Source: Devosia algicola | Lineage (GTDB): Bacteria > Pseudomonadota > Alphaproteobacteria > Rhizobiales > Devosiaceae | Direction of reading: 5' to 3' | Length of the DNA stretch: 64,000 nucleotides | Assembly: GCF_028816455.1 (NCBI RefSeq) | Contig: NZ_CP118246.1 | Location: forward strand, 1,426,001-1,490,000 | In this document: positions 26,953 through 37,063 of the stretch, in pieces | Layout of the letters: every line of letters starts with the position of its first letter | Position numbering within the stretch: position 1 is the first letter of the stretch | Program-made: the position numbers and the translations under genes | Notes under the pieces: generated by a model | The model's database searches: none | Seen by the model: the letters and a program-made list of their open reading frames with translations, nothing else | What the model was told of the DNA's origin: nothing

Positions 26953-28203
26953 TCAGCCGATGGCCTGGTTCAACCCATCGATCATTTCATCGACGGCCTG
27001 CTCGGGGGTAGCCTCGCCAATTAACGCCCGCTGGAAGGCAGGCAGCACAACGCTTTCCAACCACCCGGCAAGCCCTGGGAAGCTAGGCTGCGGCCTGCCA
27101 AAAACCAGCGTTTCAGCCGCTGGCTTGTAGAGCGGATTATCAGCAATGCGCGGATCTGCCGACGCCGAGTTGGATGCGGGGAAATAGCCGGTCTTGTCGA
27201 GGAACGCGATGGCCGCATCCGGCTCGCCCCAGAACTTGATCCACTCCCAGGACGCATCCGCGTTTTCGTCCTTGGTGATTGAATTGTAAGCATAGGCCAG
27301 GCGCGCCACCCGCGCCGCCGGTCCCGCCGGCATCGCCAAGGTGCCGAACTCAACCCCCGGCTCCAGCTTGGAAGCAATATCCTGGAACGAACCGGTATGA
27401 TGCCAGATCATGCCGGTCTGGCCGGTCTGGAACCCTTCGATCACCTGCCGGAACCCGTCATTGGGTGCACTCGGCGGTACAACCTTGTCTTGGGTCAAAA
27501 GCCCGGAGAACCAGGCGATGCCTTCAATCGCCTTGTCCCGATCCAGCCCTATCTGGTCGCCCTGCTGCACAGGTGAACCAAAGGCTTCCATCACATTGTT
27601 GATATAGTTCTGACCGCCCGGACCACCGCGCAGCCCAAACCCGTACCGGCCCTTGGATGGGTCGGTAATGGCAATCGCCGCGTCACGCATTTCTGCGTAA
27701 GTTGTCGGCGGCGCAATGCCGGCTTCTTCGAACCAGTCCTTGCGGTAATACATCCAATCGACAAAACTGAACGCGGGCAGCCCATAGATCTTGCCGTCCT
27801 TGGTGATTGAATCAAACCGGCTATCATCGAAATCGCTGCGCTTGTCCCAGTTGGCGAGCCGCTCGGTCATGTCGGTCAGCGCCCCCATGGCCAACAGATC
27901 AGCAAACCGTTCGGACGACACCATGGTCACGTTTGGCCGACTATCAGCCAGCACGGCCGCCGTGATCTTGGCCATGAAATCAGGGTTCGGAATATTCTCC
28001 TGAGTCACCACAATGTCCGGATGCGCTGCCTTGAACAGCTTCATCACCTCTTCAAGCCCGGCAAACTCGGACTGGCTGGTAAAGGTGTGCCAATAGTTGA
28101 TATTGGCTGTCTGTCCGAACGCCAGGCTTGGCGTCAGCGCGGTGGCGGCCATTAACCCGGCCCCAATTTTCAATACGGAGCGTCGATTGAAATTCTTGTT
28201 CAT
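26953..28203 (-). CDS. Sugar ABC transporter substrate-binding protein, Tat signal
   Basis: A 416-residue family 1 solute-binding protein. The start ATG 28203 follows GGGAGG and exposes a twin-arginine signal 'NRRSVLKIGAGLMAATAL' ending near 'SLAFGQ'. The open frame reaches 28263 but lacks an RBS there. Mature marks: 'NINYWHTFTSQSEF', 'GLPAFSFVDWMYYRKDWF', 'GIAWFSGLL'. It is the first gene of the second importer set in the long minus-strand run; ligand unknown, an oligosaccharide or glycoside being usual. Tat export implies folding before secretion. Confidence 0.9.
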   Translation of the reverse strand: MNKNFNRRSVLKIGAGLMAATALTPSLAFGQTANINYWHTFTSQSEFAGLEEVMKLFKAAHPDIVVTQENIPNPDFMAKITAAVLADSRPNVTMVSSERFADLLAMGALTDMTERLANWDKRSDFDDSRFDSITKDGKIYGLPAFSFVDWMYYRKDWFEEAGIAPPTTYAEMRDAAIAITDPSKGRYGFGLRGGPGGQNYINNVMEAFGSPVQQGDQIGLDRDKAIEGIAWFSGLLTQDKVVPPSAPNDGFRQVIEGFQTGQTGMIWHHTGSFQDIASKLEPGVEFGTLAMPAGPAARVARLAYAYNSITKDENADASWEWIKFWGEPDAAIAFLDKTGYFPASNSASADPRIADNPLYKPAAETLVFGRPQPSFPGLAGWLESVVLPAFQRALIGEATPEQAVDEMIDGLNQAIG

Positions 28204-28296
28204 TGCTTCGTCCTCCCAGTATTTTACCCGCCCAATGCGGGTAACTTTTTCAAATTCGACCAAGGCCGAACCTCCCGTCCGGAGCGATTGGCTTGC

Positions 28297-29185
28297 TTAG
28301 CCTTTTTCCGCTCCCGACAACGTTCCCGAGCGCACAAACCGCTGCGCCACCATGAAAATCAGCAATACTGGCAGCACCACGATGATCGCCGCCAGAATGA
28401 CCTCCGGCTTTTTTATCGGCACATCGTTGGCCGGCAGATTACTCAGCGCCCCCGAACCGCTCACCAGCGCCGTCAGCCCCACCGGTAAATTGTAGAGCCT
28501 TGTCGTCGCTGAGCAGCACGAAGGCCAAAAAATAGTTGCTCCAGATCGCCAGAAAACTGAAAAACGCCACCAGCGCCACGATCGGACGCGCCAACGGCAG
28601 CGCGATACGCGTGAACAACTCAAACCGGTTGCAGCCATCGACCCGCGCTGAATCCATCACCCCTTTGGGCAAGGACGTTGAAAAATATACATAGGCGAGA
28701 TAGACCCCGAACGGGAAAAACCCCGACGCCAGGATCAGCCCGGCATAGGTATTATTGAGCCCCAAAAGATTCATTTCGAGAAATATCGGCAGTACCACCG
28801 CCGTGCTCGGCGTGATCATCGCGATCATCGTCATGATCAGGATCAGCTTGCGTCCGGGAAATTCCGAAAGTGCCAGCGCGTATCCCCCCGGGATAGACGC
28901 CACCAGCGACAGCAACACCCCACCCACCGAATAGATTGCAGAATTGGCGGCCCAGGTGCCGATCTGGAAATTATTATAGCTGGTCAGGTTAGTCCATGTT
29001 TGGCTGAACGCGGCCCAACTGCCGATCGTGAACGGGGCATCGGAAAACAGCGACGCTTCCGAGCGCGTACCGGCCATGAACAACCACAACAGCGGTATGC
29101 CGTAAAAGCACACGGCAAAGGCCAGCGCCGCAAAGACGACAAAACGACCCAAACTGAAGCGAGATTGCAAACTGCGGCTGGCCAT
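28297..29185 (-). CDS. Sugar ABC transporter permease (MalG type), one frameshift
   Basis: About 295 residues after correction, six helices, EAA loop 'GVMDSARVDGCNRFELFTRIALPLAR'. The frame breaks at 28495-28500: the plus strand reads GTAGAGCCTTG; GAGCTT gives 'SDDKLYNLPVGLTALVSG', the usual end of this family, and the protein continues to 'MVAQRFVRSGTLSGAEKG'. As written both halves would be non-functional. It is 12 bases after the partner permease gene. Confidence 0.88.
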
Positions 29186-29197
29186 TCGCTTACCCCC

Positions 29198-30133
29198 TCA
29201 ATCGAGTTTATAGAAATTGGTAGCAAATACGATCACCAATGCAATCGCGATGGACGACCCCACCAGCATGGTGCTCAGCGCCGCCGAAGCCCCGAAATCG
29301 CCCATACGGAAGGCATATTGAAAGGCCATTTGGTTCAGCGACCAGTCATTCTGGGCAAACTGGGTGCCAGCCATGCCCATCAATTGCGGCTCCACGAATA
29401 ATTGTAGTCCCGTGGCAAATGACAAAATACCCATCAATACGATTGATCGCCAGATCATCGGCAGCTTGATGCGCAGCGCCAGTTGCAATCGGCTGGCGCC
29501 ATCGATGCGCGCCGCTTCCATTACCTCGGTTGGCAGGCTCGCCAAGGCGCCGCCGAACACCACGATCCAGCCGCCTGAAGCCGAAAAGTACGCCATAAGC
29601 GCAAAAACACCGGCCAGACCGATGCCCGAGATCACATCAGCCCGTGATACCCAGCCCACCATTTGCAGGATAGGCTGGAAAGGACTGACCGAAGGGTCAA
29701 GCACAAACAGCCACAACACTACAATGGCCGATGAGGTAACCGCGCCCGGCAGAAAGTAGACCGTGCGCAACATCGTAGCCGCTCGCCGCCCCACGCTGTC
29801 GAGCATGAGCGATAGTGCCCCCACGCAGATCACCGTCATGCTCACCCAGATCGCAACGAATGTGAGCACATTGACGACGCTGGCCGGCACGCGAAAATCA
29901 TCAAAGACGAACTGGTAGTTCGTCGGACCCCAAAACACCATTTCGATGGTATCGAAAAAACTCAGGCCGAACGCATAGCCAATCGGCACCAGGCCAAACA
30001 TCAGCAGCAAGAGCAGATAGGGCAACAGCAGCAGATACGACATGCGCGTGTCGAGAAACGCCTTGCGCCGTTCCTGGGCGACCCGGCTGGCGGTCATTGG
30101 CGGTGCGGATGTTGGGCTGGTTGCTAGGCTCAT
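29198..30133 (-). CDS. Sugar ABC transporter permease (MalF type)
   Basis: A 311-residue permease with six helices ('YLLLLPYLLLLLMFGLVPIGY' region first) and EAA loop 'EVMEAARIDGASRLQLALRIKLPMIW'. In the sequence as given it is fused in frame to the upstream binding protein to make 755 residues, but the join is unrelated sequence and the binding protein has its own stop in the next frame. ATG 30133 ('MSLATS') is the likely start; ATG 30097 ('MTASRVAQ') is the alternative. Confidence 0.88.
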   Translation of the reverse strand: MSLATSPTSAPPMTASRVAQERRKAFLDTRMSYLLLLPYLLLLLMFGLVPIGYAFGLSFFDTIEMVFWGPTNYQFVFDDFRVPASVVNVLTFVAIWVSMTVICVGALSLMLDSVGRRAATMLRTVYFLPGAVTSSAIVVLWLFVLDPSVSPFQPILQMVGWVSRADVISGIGLAGVFALMAYFSASGGWIVVFGGALASLPTEVMEAARIDGASRLQLALRIKLPMIWRSIVLMGILSFATGLQLFVEPQLMGMAGTQFAQNDWSLNQMAFQYAFRMGDFGASAALSTMLVGSSIAIALVIVFATNFYKLD

Positions 30134-30195
30134 GAAGGTATCTGCGCCCCGTGTGAAAGCTGGGCGCCCTGCACGCAGGGCGCCCCGTTTTTCAA

Positions 30196-31465
30196 CTATT
30201 CGACCGTATAGCCATTGAGTTTGGCCAGATTGGTCAGGCTCAGTCTGCAACGCAGGCAGGGCATCGACGACGGTGCCCCCACCGCTCATGCCCTGGGCCA
30301 CGACCTTGGCAATGGCGTCCGATACGCTGAAACGCAGGCTGACATAGCCGGGATGACTATACTTGGCGGACCCAACTTCCACATCGAACACATCGGCGTC
30401 GGCATAGTAAGAGTCGGCCTTGAGCTTGGCGCCCCAGGCGATTGCTGAAGGCTCATGGGCCGGCAAGGTCACAGCGTCGGTCTGGTTGGCAATATCGGTA
30501 GCCATCCATTCGATAACATCCACCACTTCATCGGGATGCGCTGTGTCTTTCCAGCCACCATAGGTGCCCCCGCCCCAGCTCCAGGTCAATGGTTGGTCCT
30601 GGTCGTCCCACTTCAGCGGCATTGCGGCTGCCAAGGTGCCCTCGGGCCATTCATAGGTTGGCTTGATCACATATTCGCCGAACCATGTTGGCCCGATGAT
30701 CAGCGGCACCTTGCCGGTCTTGGCCAGATTGACAAAATCGGGCTCGAATGGCCCAACCTTGGCAAGGCTGCCATTGGCAACCATGGCATCGACCATGGCA
30801 GCAGGCTTGGTGCATTTGTCGGTCGTCAGATCGATCTTGAGCGTGTCGGGCTTGCCCTCGACCGGCATGGCCATATCGCAACCATCCGACACCAGGAAAC
30901 TATAGAGTGGGAAGGATTCTACAGCCGAACCCAGCACATAGCCTTCAGGTCCCAATTCGGCTCCCAGCGCTTCGAATTCAGCGTAGGTCGTCGGCACAGC
31001 CTTGCCCAGCTTTTCCATTAATGGCTTGTCGTACCACACCATCATGTGGGCCAGGTCGTTGCGCAGGCAGTACAGTTTGCCATTGACCTCGCAGGGCGAA
31101 TTGCCATTGGGATAAAATTCGTCCTGCAGCGCCTGCGGCACCTTGTCGGTCAGATCCATCAGATAGTTGGAGCGCCGCGTCGACAATTGGGCGGTGTAGC
31201 CAATATCGGACAAGAACACGACATCGGGAATTTCACTCTTGGCCTGCATCGCCAGTTGCAGTTTGGCGATCAGATCGGCTGGTGCCACGGTGGTAACGTT
31301 CAGCGTGACATTGTCATGGGTCTGATCATAGAGCTCGAACATCGACAGGCGCGGTGTATCCGACCAGATATTGAGCGTCACCTGATCCTGTGCCAAGGCA
31401 CCACCCGCCATCATTGCCAACGCCAATCCGCCCGCAACTGCCGTCGTTGTCTTCAGTTTATGCAT
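30196..31465 (-). CDS. Sugar ABC transporter substrate-binding protein, one frameshift near the end
   Basis: About 422 residues: Sec signal 'LKTTTAVAGGLALAMMAGGALAQ', then a family 1 solute-binding protein ('LNIWSDTPRLSMFELYDQ', 'YCLRNDLAHMMVWYDKPL'). Cys pairs (such as in 'SPCEVNGKLYCLRND') may form a disulfide. At 30236-30241 the gene strand reads ACTGAGCCTGACC; with GAGCTG it ends properly as 'TELTNLAKLNGYTVE' and TAG at 30196. The extra base removes that stop and fuses the protein to the permease downstream. Confidence 0.88.
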
Positions 31466-31501
31466 GCTATTCCTCCTGTTATGTGCCGGTTTCCCACCGG
31501 C

Positions 31502-32617
31502 TTAGGTGTTCTTGGCCGTGGTGATTGCGCTACCCCCGGCATTGAAGATGTGGACGTGATCCGCCCGCAACCCGACCCTGACCTGTTTCCCACTGGTCAG
31601 GGGTGAATGTCCGATAAGTTGAATTGTGACGACGTCGGGCGCCCCGGCATCGAGATAGACAAAGGTGATATTGCCCAACCGCTCGACGGACTCGACGCGT
31701 GCCGGCAGGGCGGTGATACCGTCTGGCACCGCCTCCTCCGCCGCGATCAGTTCGAGGCCCTCGGGCCGGACGCCGATGGTAACCGCATCACCCTTATTGG
31801 CGCCCTTGAGTGGCAGGTCCAATCGCGCCTCTTTATTGGCGTCCAGCCCAATGCTGGCCACCCCATTGGCGACAGTAAGCACGGTGCCAGGCAGCATGTT
31901 CATTTTTGGCGAGCCGATGAACCCGGCGACAAATTTGTTGCTGGGCCCCGCATATAAGTCCAGCGGCGGGCCCACCTGCTGAATGACACCCTCGTCAAGC
32001 GCGACGATCCGGTCCGCCAGCGTCATCGCCTCGACCTGATCATGGGTCACATAGATCATTGTCGCTCCGAGTTCGCGGTGCAACCGTTCGATCTCAAGCC
32101 GCATCTGCACCCGCAGCGCCGCATCCAGATTGGACAAAGGCTCGTCGAACAGAAACACTTTTGGATGTCGGACGATGGCGCGACCAATGGCAACACGCTG
32201 GCGCTGCCCGCCCGAAAGCTGGGCAGGCGACCGCGACAGCAATTCCTCCAGCCGCAAGATGCGTGCCGCTTCCTTGACACGTGTGTCGATTTCAGTGCGG
32301 TCGAACTTGGACAGTTTCAGATTAAAGGCAATGTTGTCATAGACATTCATATGCGGATAAAGCGCATATGACTGGAACACCATGGCAATCCCCCGATCAG
32401 AGGGTTCTGCAAAGGTGACGTCCTTGCCATCGATCAGAATGTCACCCTCAGTGACGGTCTCAAGACCTGCGATCATGCGCAGTAATGTCGATTTCCCCGA
32501 ACCCGACGGCCCGACAAAAGCGACGAATTCGCCCTTTTCGATCGCGAGATCTATCCCCTCGATAACCTTGACCGATCCAAAGGATTTCGTGACCGCCTTG
32601 AGTTCGACACTCGCCAT
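31502..32617 (-). CDS. Sugar ABC transporter ATP-binding protein (UgpC/MsmX type)
   Basis: A 371-residue intact ATPase: Walker A 'GPSGSGKST', signature '[17 protein letters not shown]', Walker B '[16 protein letters not shown]', then the MalK-type C-terminal domain ('FIGSPKMNMLPG'). It serves the importer at 28297-31465 and lies 9 bases after the enolase gene that opens the operon. Confidence 0.93.
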   Translation of the reverse strand: MASVELKAVTKSFGSVKVIEGIDLAIEKGEFVAFVGPSGSGKSTLLRMIAGLETVTEGDILIDGKDVTFAEPSDRGIAMVFQSYALYPHMNVYDNIAFNLKLSKFDRTEIDTRVKEAARILRLEELLSRSPAQLSGGQRQRVAIGRAIVRHPKVFLFDEPLSNLDAALRVQMRLEIERLHRELGATMIYVTHDQVEAMTLADRIVALDEGVIQQVGPPLDLYAGPSNKFVAGFIGSPKMNMLPGTVLTVANGVASIGLDANKEARLDLPLKGANKGDAVTIGVRPEGLELIAAEEAVPDGITALPARVESVERLGNITFVYLDAGAPDVVTIQLIGHSPLTSGKQVRVGLRADHVHIFNAGGSAITTAKNT

Positions 32618-32626
32618 GACGTCGCC

Positions 32627-33752
32627 CTACTCGATTTTCTCGGTAACGCTGACCTTGGTCAAAGCGGTCTGGTCCAGCGCGTCAAAATCGAACGAATAAC
32701 CCAGCCCCGGCTCATCGGTGACATTGAGATAGCCATCAGTAATGGCCAACGGGCCAAGCTTGTCGAGGCCCTTGATCTGCGCCTCGTCCATGACCAGCTG
32801 CTCATAATAGTCATTATTGGCGATGGCGGCACACAATTGGGCATTTTCGCGCCCCATGCCATGCACCTGCGCCCGCATGCCAAAACTGTCGGCCATATGG
32901 GCAATTTTCATCGATCCGGTAAAGCCACCCTTGTAGAAAGTGGATACCCGCGTCATGTCCAACGCCCGGTTTTCGATCCAGGCTCGCCATGTTCCAGTGA
33001 ACGCCGTCCGAGGTTTCGGCGGCCAAAACGGGGATCGTCAGTTTTTCACACAGCTTGGTGTAGGAGCCGAGATAGAACTCGCGCATCGGCTCTTCGTACC
33101 AGAGAAATCCGAGATCCTGCAGCGCCAGTCCAACTTCAAGACTATCAACATAGTCCCAGCCAGCCGATCCATCAAACATCAGATCCGCATCCGGCCCCAC
33201 CCACTCGCGCAACTTTGTCGATAGGTCGATATCGCGCTTCACATCGCCCCAGGCGTGCAGCTTGAATGCCTTGAACCCCAGATCACGGCTCATCTTGATA
33301 TAGCGCTCATATTCTCCAAGCGTTGGCCAGGTGACCGTCGAGGCATAGGCAGGCACTTTTGGATCATTGCCGCCCAGCATCTGGTAGATCGGCATTTTTG
33401 CCGCCTGGGATTTCACGTCCCAGCAAAGCTGGTCCAACAGGCCAAGCGAGCGCATGTGCACTTCCTCGACCCGGTCGATTTCCCACATCAGGTGCCACAT
33501 CCGTTCAGTCATCAGCGGATTCTCGCCGATAAATCCCGAATAGCGGCGGCGCACCATATCAACTACCGCATCGCCGCGGCCAATCTCGATGGCGCCTGTC
33601 AGCCCGCTGTCGGTTTCCATGCGGATCACCGCCTTGCGCGGCTTACTACCGCGGGGGATATCGCCATGTGAGCCGGGCAAGCCGTTTCGCCAGATAAACT
33701 TTGGGCCGGGATCAGCCTCAACCAACCATGCGGTAAACCCAGTGATCTTCAT
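32627..33752 (-). CDS. Mandelate racemase/muconate lactonizing enzyme family protein, one frameshift
   Basis: About 375 residues after correction. Marks: 'KFIWRNGLPGSHGD', 'FKLHAWGDVKRD' (Lys-x-His), 'LMFDGSAGWDY', 'WYEEPMREF', 'LAAETSDGVHWN' and 'RAQVHGMGRENAQL'. The frame breaks at 32980-32985 (GCGAGCCTGG on the gene strand); GAGCTGG restores 'HWNMASWIENRALDMTRV', the family run. ATG 33752 follows GGAGG. It opens the roughly 13-kb minus-strand operon and is divergent from the GntR gene at 33991. Related in motif pattern to the enzyme at 22808. Confidence 0.87.
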
Positions 33753-33775
33753 CAACAGCCTCCAACAGCCCCATT

Positions 33776-33805
33776 GAGATATTATTCAGCGATGATGAGA
33801 TATTA
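33776..33805. promoter_or_regulatory. Direct repeat in the divergent promoter region
   Basis: The 9-mer GAGATATTA occurs at 33776-33784 and again at 33797-33805, start-to-start 21 bases, which is two helical turns. It lies between the operon-opening enolase gene and the GntR gene, where an operator is expected. No other strong signal is seen in this 235-base gap. Confidence 0.4.
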
Positions 33806-33990
33806 CGAACCGAGCGACAAGCCCCATTATGCTAATAATGCCAAGATTTTCAGTTAATACGACGACTCAAGGGCTCTAAAGTCCAGCAGAAACAGCATAC
33901 TTCTCTCGTTCAAGATATTTTCAACACGCCTGTTGATATGTTACAGCAGGGGTGTAGACCAGTCTCCTCGGCGCAATTAAGGCTAGCCAG

Positions 33991-34662
33991 ATGGATAAGA
34001 TTTCTCGCCCCGACGCCGAACAACAAAGCAATGAAGGATACCGCCGCTTCCGCGAAGCGCTTCAGCAGGGGACCCTGACGGCGGGCATGATCGTAACCCA
34101 GAATGATCTATGCGAGCTGCTGGGCATCTCGCTATCGCCCCTGCGCGAAACCTTGGTCCTGCTTGAAGAATTCGGTCTGGTCGAGATCAAGCCGCGCACC
34201 GGCATCCGCATCATTTATCCTGAGGTCGCCTTTATCCGCGAGAACTACCAGTTCCGCATCATGATCGAGACATATGCCCTGCGCGCCTTTGGCGATCAGG
34301 TGACTGATGCATGGCTATCCAACATGCGCGAACGCCATGAGGAATGCCGCATCCAGCTCCAGGGTTCCGTTGAATTCGAGGAGGCTCAGGCCCAGATTAC
34401 CTACGTTGACCGCCGCATGCATCGCGAAATTGTCGAGGCGCTGGAAAACCGGGCGATCCTGCAAAATCACGCGCGCGTGCAGGAAAACATTTCCATGGCC
34501 CGGCGGGTTCACCAGCGCTCAATTTTCCGCGGTCAACTCATCGACACGGTTGACGAACATCTGCTGGTAATTGACGCTCTCGACCGCCGCGACACACCCG
34601 GCGCCATTGCCGCACTCGAGGCCCATTTCCGCGCCTCGACCCACCGCACCTTCGCCGCCTGA
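33991..34662 (+). CDS. GntR family regulator, FCD subfamily
   Basis: A 223-residue regulator. The winged helix spans about 20-80 ('VTQNDLCELLGISLSPLRETLVLLEEFGLV', 'PRTGIRI') and the FCD domain about 90-215 with spaced His ('MHREIVEAL', 'VHQRSIF', 'EAHFRASTH'). It is divergent from the importer/enolase operon at 20884-33752 and convergent with L-fuconate dehydratase (stops 2 bases apart). It most likely controls the divergent operon in response to a sugar acid. Confidence 0.88.
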   Translation: MDKISRPDAEQQSNEGYRRFREALQQGTLTAGMIVTQNDLCELLGISLSPLRETLVLLEEFGLVEIKPRTGIRIIYPEVAFIRENYQFRIMIETYALRAFGDQVTDAWLSNMRERHEECRIQLQGSVEFEEAQAQITYVDRRMHREIVEALENRAILQNHARVQENISMARRVHQRSIFRGQLIDTVDEHLLVIDALDRRDTPGAIAALEAHFRASTHRTFAA

Positions 34663-34664
34663 TT

Positions 34665-35939
34665 TCAGGCTCGGAACGTATATTCGGCGATTGATGCCGG
34701 CTTCATCTCAATCGAAAAACCTGCCGCCTCGGGTGGCATGTAAGCGGCGTTGCGGATCACGCACGGGTCAATGAAATGCTCATGCAGATGATCCACATAT
34801 TCAATCACCCGCCCCTGCTTGCTGCCCGATACCACCAGATAATCGATCATCGACAGATGCTGGACATATTCGCATAGCCCCACCCCACCGGCATGGGGCC
34901 ACACTGGCAACTCGAACTTGGCGGCCATCAACAGCACCGACAGCACTTCATTAAGCCCCCCGATCCGGCAGGCATCGATCTGCACGATATCAATCGCCCC
35001 GTCCTTGATGAACTGCTTGAACAGGATCCGGTTCTGGCACATTTCCCCGGTCGCCACCTTGATCGGCGCAATCGCCTTGCGAATGGCACGATGCCCCGAA
35101 ACATCATCAGGACTTGTCGGCTCCTCAATGAAATAGGGATTGAACCGCGCCAATTTCCCGACCCAGTCAATTGCCTCGTCGACCTCCCACACCTGGTTGG
35201 CGTCGATCATCAACAGCCGCTCCGGCCCGATAATCTCACGCACGATTTCCAGCCGTCTGATATCGTCGTCCAGATCGCGCCCGACTTTCATCTTGATGTG
35301 GTCAAACCCCTGCTCAACCGCTTCGGTCGCCAAGCGGCTCAGCTTTTCGTTGGAATAGCCCAACCACCCCGCCGAGGTGGTATAGCAGGGATAACCCTCC
35401 GCCCGCAGCGTCGCCATCCGCTCCGCCTTGCCCGCCTCCGCCTTGCGGAATATCGCCAGGGCCTCGTCCGGCGTGATCGCATCGCTGAGATAGCGAAAAT
35501 CGACAATCGAAACCAGTTGCTCGGGCGTCATGTCGGCCACCAATTGCCACACCGACTTGCCCGCGTCCTTGGCCAACAGGTCCCATACCGCATTGACCAC
35601 CGCCCCGGTCGCCAGATGCATGGCCCCCTTGTCCGGCCCGATCCAGCGCAACTGGCTGTCCCCGGTCACATGTCGCCAGAAACGCCCCGTATCGGCGCGG
35701 ATCCAGTCCAGTTCCAGCCCGACTGCCCGCCCGCGCAACGCTTCAATGGCAGTGCACACGACTTCATTGCCCCGACCAATGGTAAAGGTTAGCCCATGCC
35801 CCTCATGCTCACCGTCCGTGCCCAAAATCACATAGGCCGCCGAATAATCGGGATCCGGGTTCATCGCATCCGACCCGTCGAGCGCCGCCGACGTCGGGAA
35901 CCGCAAATCATGCACTTTCAGGCTGGTAATCTTGCTCAT
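34665..35939 (-). CDS. fucD: L-fuconate dehydratase (ENOSF1-type enolase)
   Basis: A 424-residue intact enzyme that dehydrates L-fuconate to 2-keto-3-deoxy-L-fuconate. It follows the FucD/ENOSF1 group end to end: 'DVRFPTS'-like opening (here 'DLRFPTSAALDGSDAMNPD'), 'TGDSQLRWIGPDKGAMHLA', 'TTSAGWLGYS', 'HIKMKVG' (Lys-x-Lys), 'LMIDANQVWE', 'IEEPTSPDD', 'ATGEMCQNR' and 'PHAGGVGLCEYVQHLSM'. This is the most specific enzyme call in the window. It is the last gene of the run that begins with the binding protein at 41420, 7 bases after another enolase gene. Confidence 0.93.
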   Translation of the reverse strand: MSKITSLKVHDLRFPTSAALDGSDAMNPDPDYSAAYVILGTDGEHEGHGLTFTIGRGNEVVCTAIEALRGRAVGLELDWIRADTGRFWRHVTGDSQLRWIGPDKGAMHLATGAVVNAVWDLLAKDAGKSVWQLVADMTPEQLVSIVDFRYLSDAITPDEALAIFRKAEAGKAERMATLRAEGYPCYTTSAGWLGYSNEKLSRLATEAVEQGFDHIKMKVGRDLDDDIRRLEIVREIIGPERLLMIDANQVWEVDEAIDWVGKLARFNPYFIEEPTSPDDVSGHRAIRKAIAPIKVATGEMCQNRILFKQFIKDGAIDIVQIDACRIGGLNEVLSVLLMAAKFELPVWPHAGGVGLCEYVQHLSMIDYLVVSGSKQGRVIEYVDHLHEHFIDPCVIRNAAYMPPEAAGFSIEMKPASIAEYTFRA

Positions 35940-35946
35940 GAACGTC

Positions 35947-37063
35947 TCAACTATCCTGACTTATCGTCGCGCGGCTGCCCTCGACCACCTGCCGGTCGAT
36001 TGCGTCAAAATCCCAGGCAATGCCCAGCCCCGGTGCATCGGACGGTCGCGCCTTGCCATCGGCAATGTTCATCTTTTCGCTCGTCAGATCATCGAGCTGC
36101 GGGATATATTCGACCCATCGCGCATTGGGCACCGCCGCGCAGAGCGACACATGCAGGCTCCATCAAAAAGTGCGGACTGACCGCAATATTGAAGCACTCA
36201 GCCATATGCGCCACCTTGAGCCATGGCGTAATCCCGCCAATTCGGCCCACGTCCACCTGAATGACCGATGCCGCGTGCCGCTCCAGATATTCGCGGAAAT
36301 GCAACACCGAATATATGCTCTCTCCCACCCCGATCGGCACGCTGGTGTGCGCATTCAGGCGTTGATGGCCGGCAATATCGTCGGCTGGCAACGGCTCTTC
36401 GAGCCATCCGATATCCAGCGGTTCATAGGCGCGTGCCCGCCGAATGGCCTCGTCCACCGCAAACGCCTGATTGGCGTCGGTAAAAATCTCGAAATCGGCG
36501 CCCACCGCCTCGCGCACCGCCCCGATCCGCTGCACGTCCTGATGAATGGGCCGCCCCACCTTGAGCTTGCACCCGCCAAAACCTGCCGCCTTGGCGCGCA
36601 ACGCGTCTTCAACCAGCGCCGCCTGCTCAATATGCAGCCACCCGCCTTCAGTGGTATAAAGCGCGACTTCCGGCTGTGCCCCGCCCGCCATTAAATGCAG
36701 CGGCAATCCGAGCTTGCAGCATTTCAAATCCCACAGTGCTGTATCAACGGCGGCCATGGCAATCGCGGTAATCGCTCCTACTGTCGTTGCATGGGTCCTG
36801 AACAGCATGTCGCGCCAGATGCGCTCGATCTCCATCGCATCGCGCCCGATCAGCGCCGGGCACAGCGTGCGCTCCAAAAGCGCCATCACCGAATGGCCGC
36901 CAGTGCCAATCGTATAGCTATAGCCCGTCCCCACCACCCCATCGCTGTCGGTAATCCGAACAAATGGGGTTTCCTGAGAAACAAACGATTGAATGGCGTC
37001 CTGTCGTCTGACCTTTGGCTTCAGGTCAACCATGAACAGTTCGATGCGGACGATCTTTGCCAT
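35947..37063 (-). CDS. Mandelate racemase/muconate lactonizing enzyme family protein, one frameshift
   Basis: About 372 residues after correction. Marks: 'FVRITDSDGVVGTGYSYTIG', 'AAVDTALWDLKC', 'GCKLKVGRP' (Lys-x-Lys), 'IFTDANQAF', 'WLEEPLPADD', 'IGVGESIYS' and 'VDVGRIGGIT'. The break is at 36155-36160 (ATGGAGCCTGC on the gene strand); GAGCTG gives 'SPHFLMELHVSLCAAVPN', the catalytic His region. It overlaps the ABC ATPase gene by one base and precedes fucD. Substrate unknown. Confidence 0.87.

Noticed and set aside
29198..31465. Natural fusion of a solute-binding protein and a permease
   Set aside because: The join is unrelated sequence, and the binding protein has a proper end and stop in the neighbouring frame once one base is removed.
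34665..34680. GAGCCTGA at the fucD stop as another GAGCT error
   Set aside because: Removing a base would extend the protein into unrelated sequence; the present end fits the family length.
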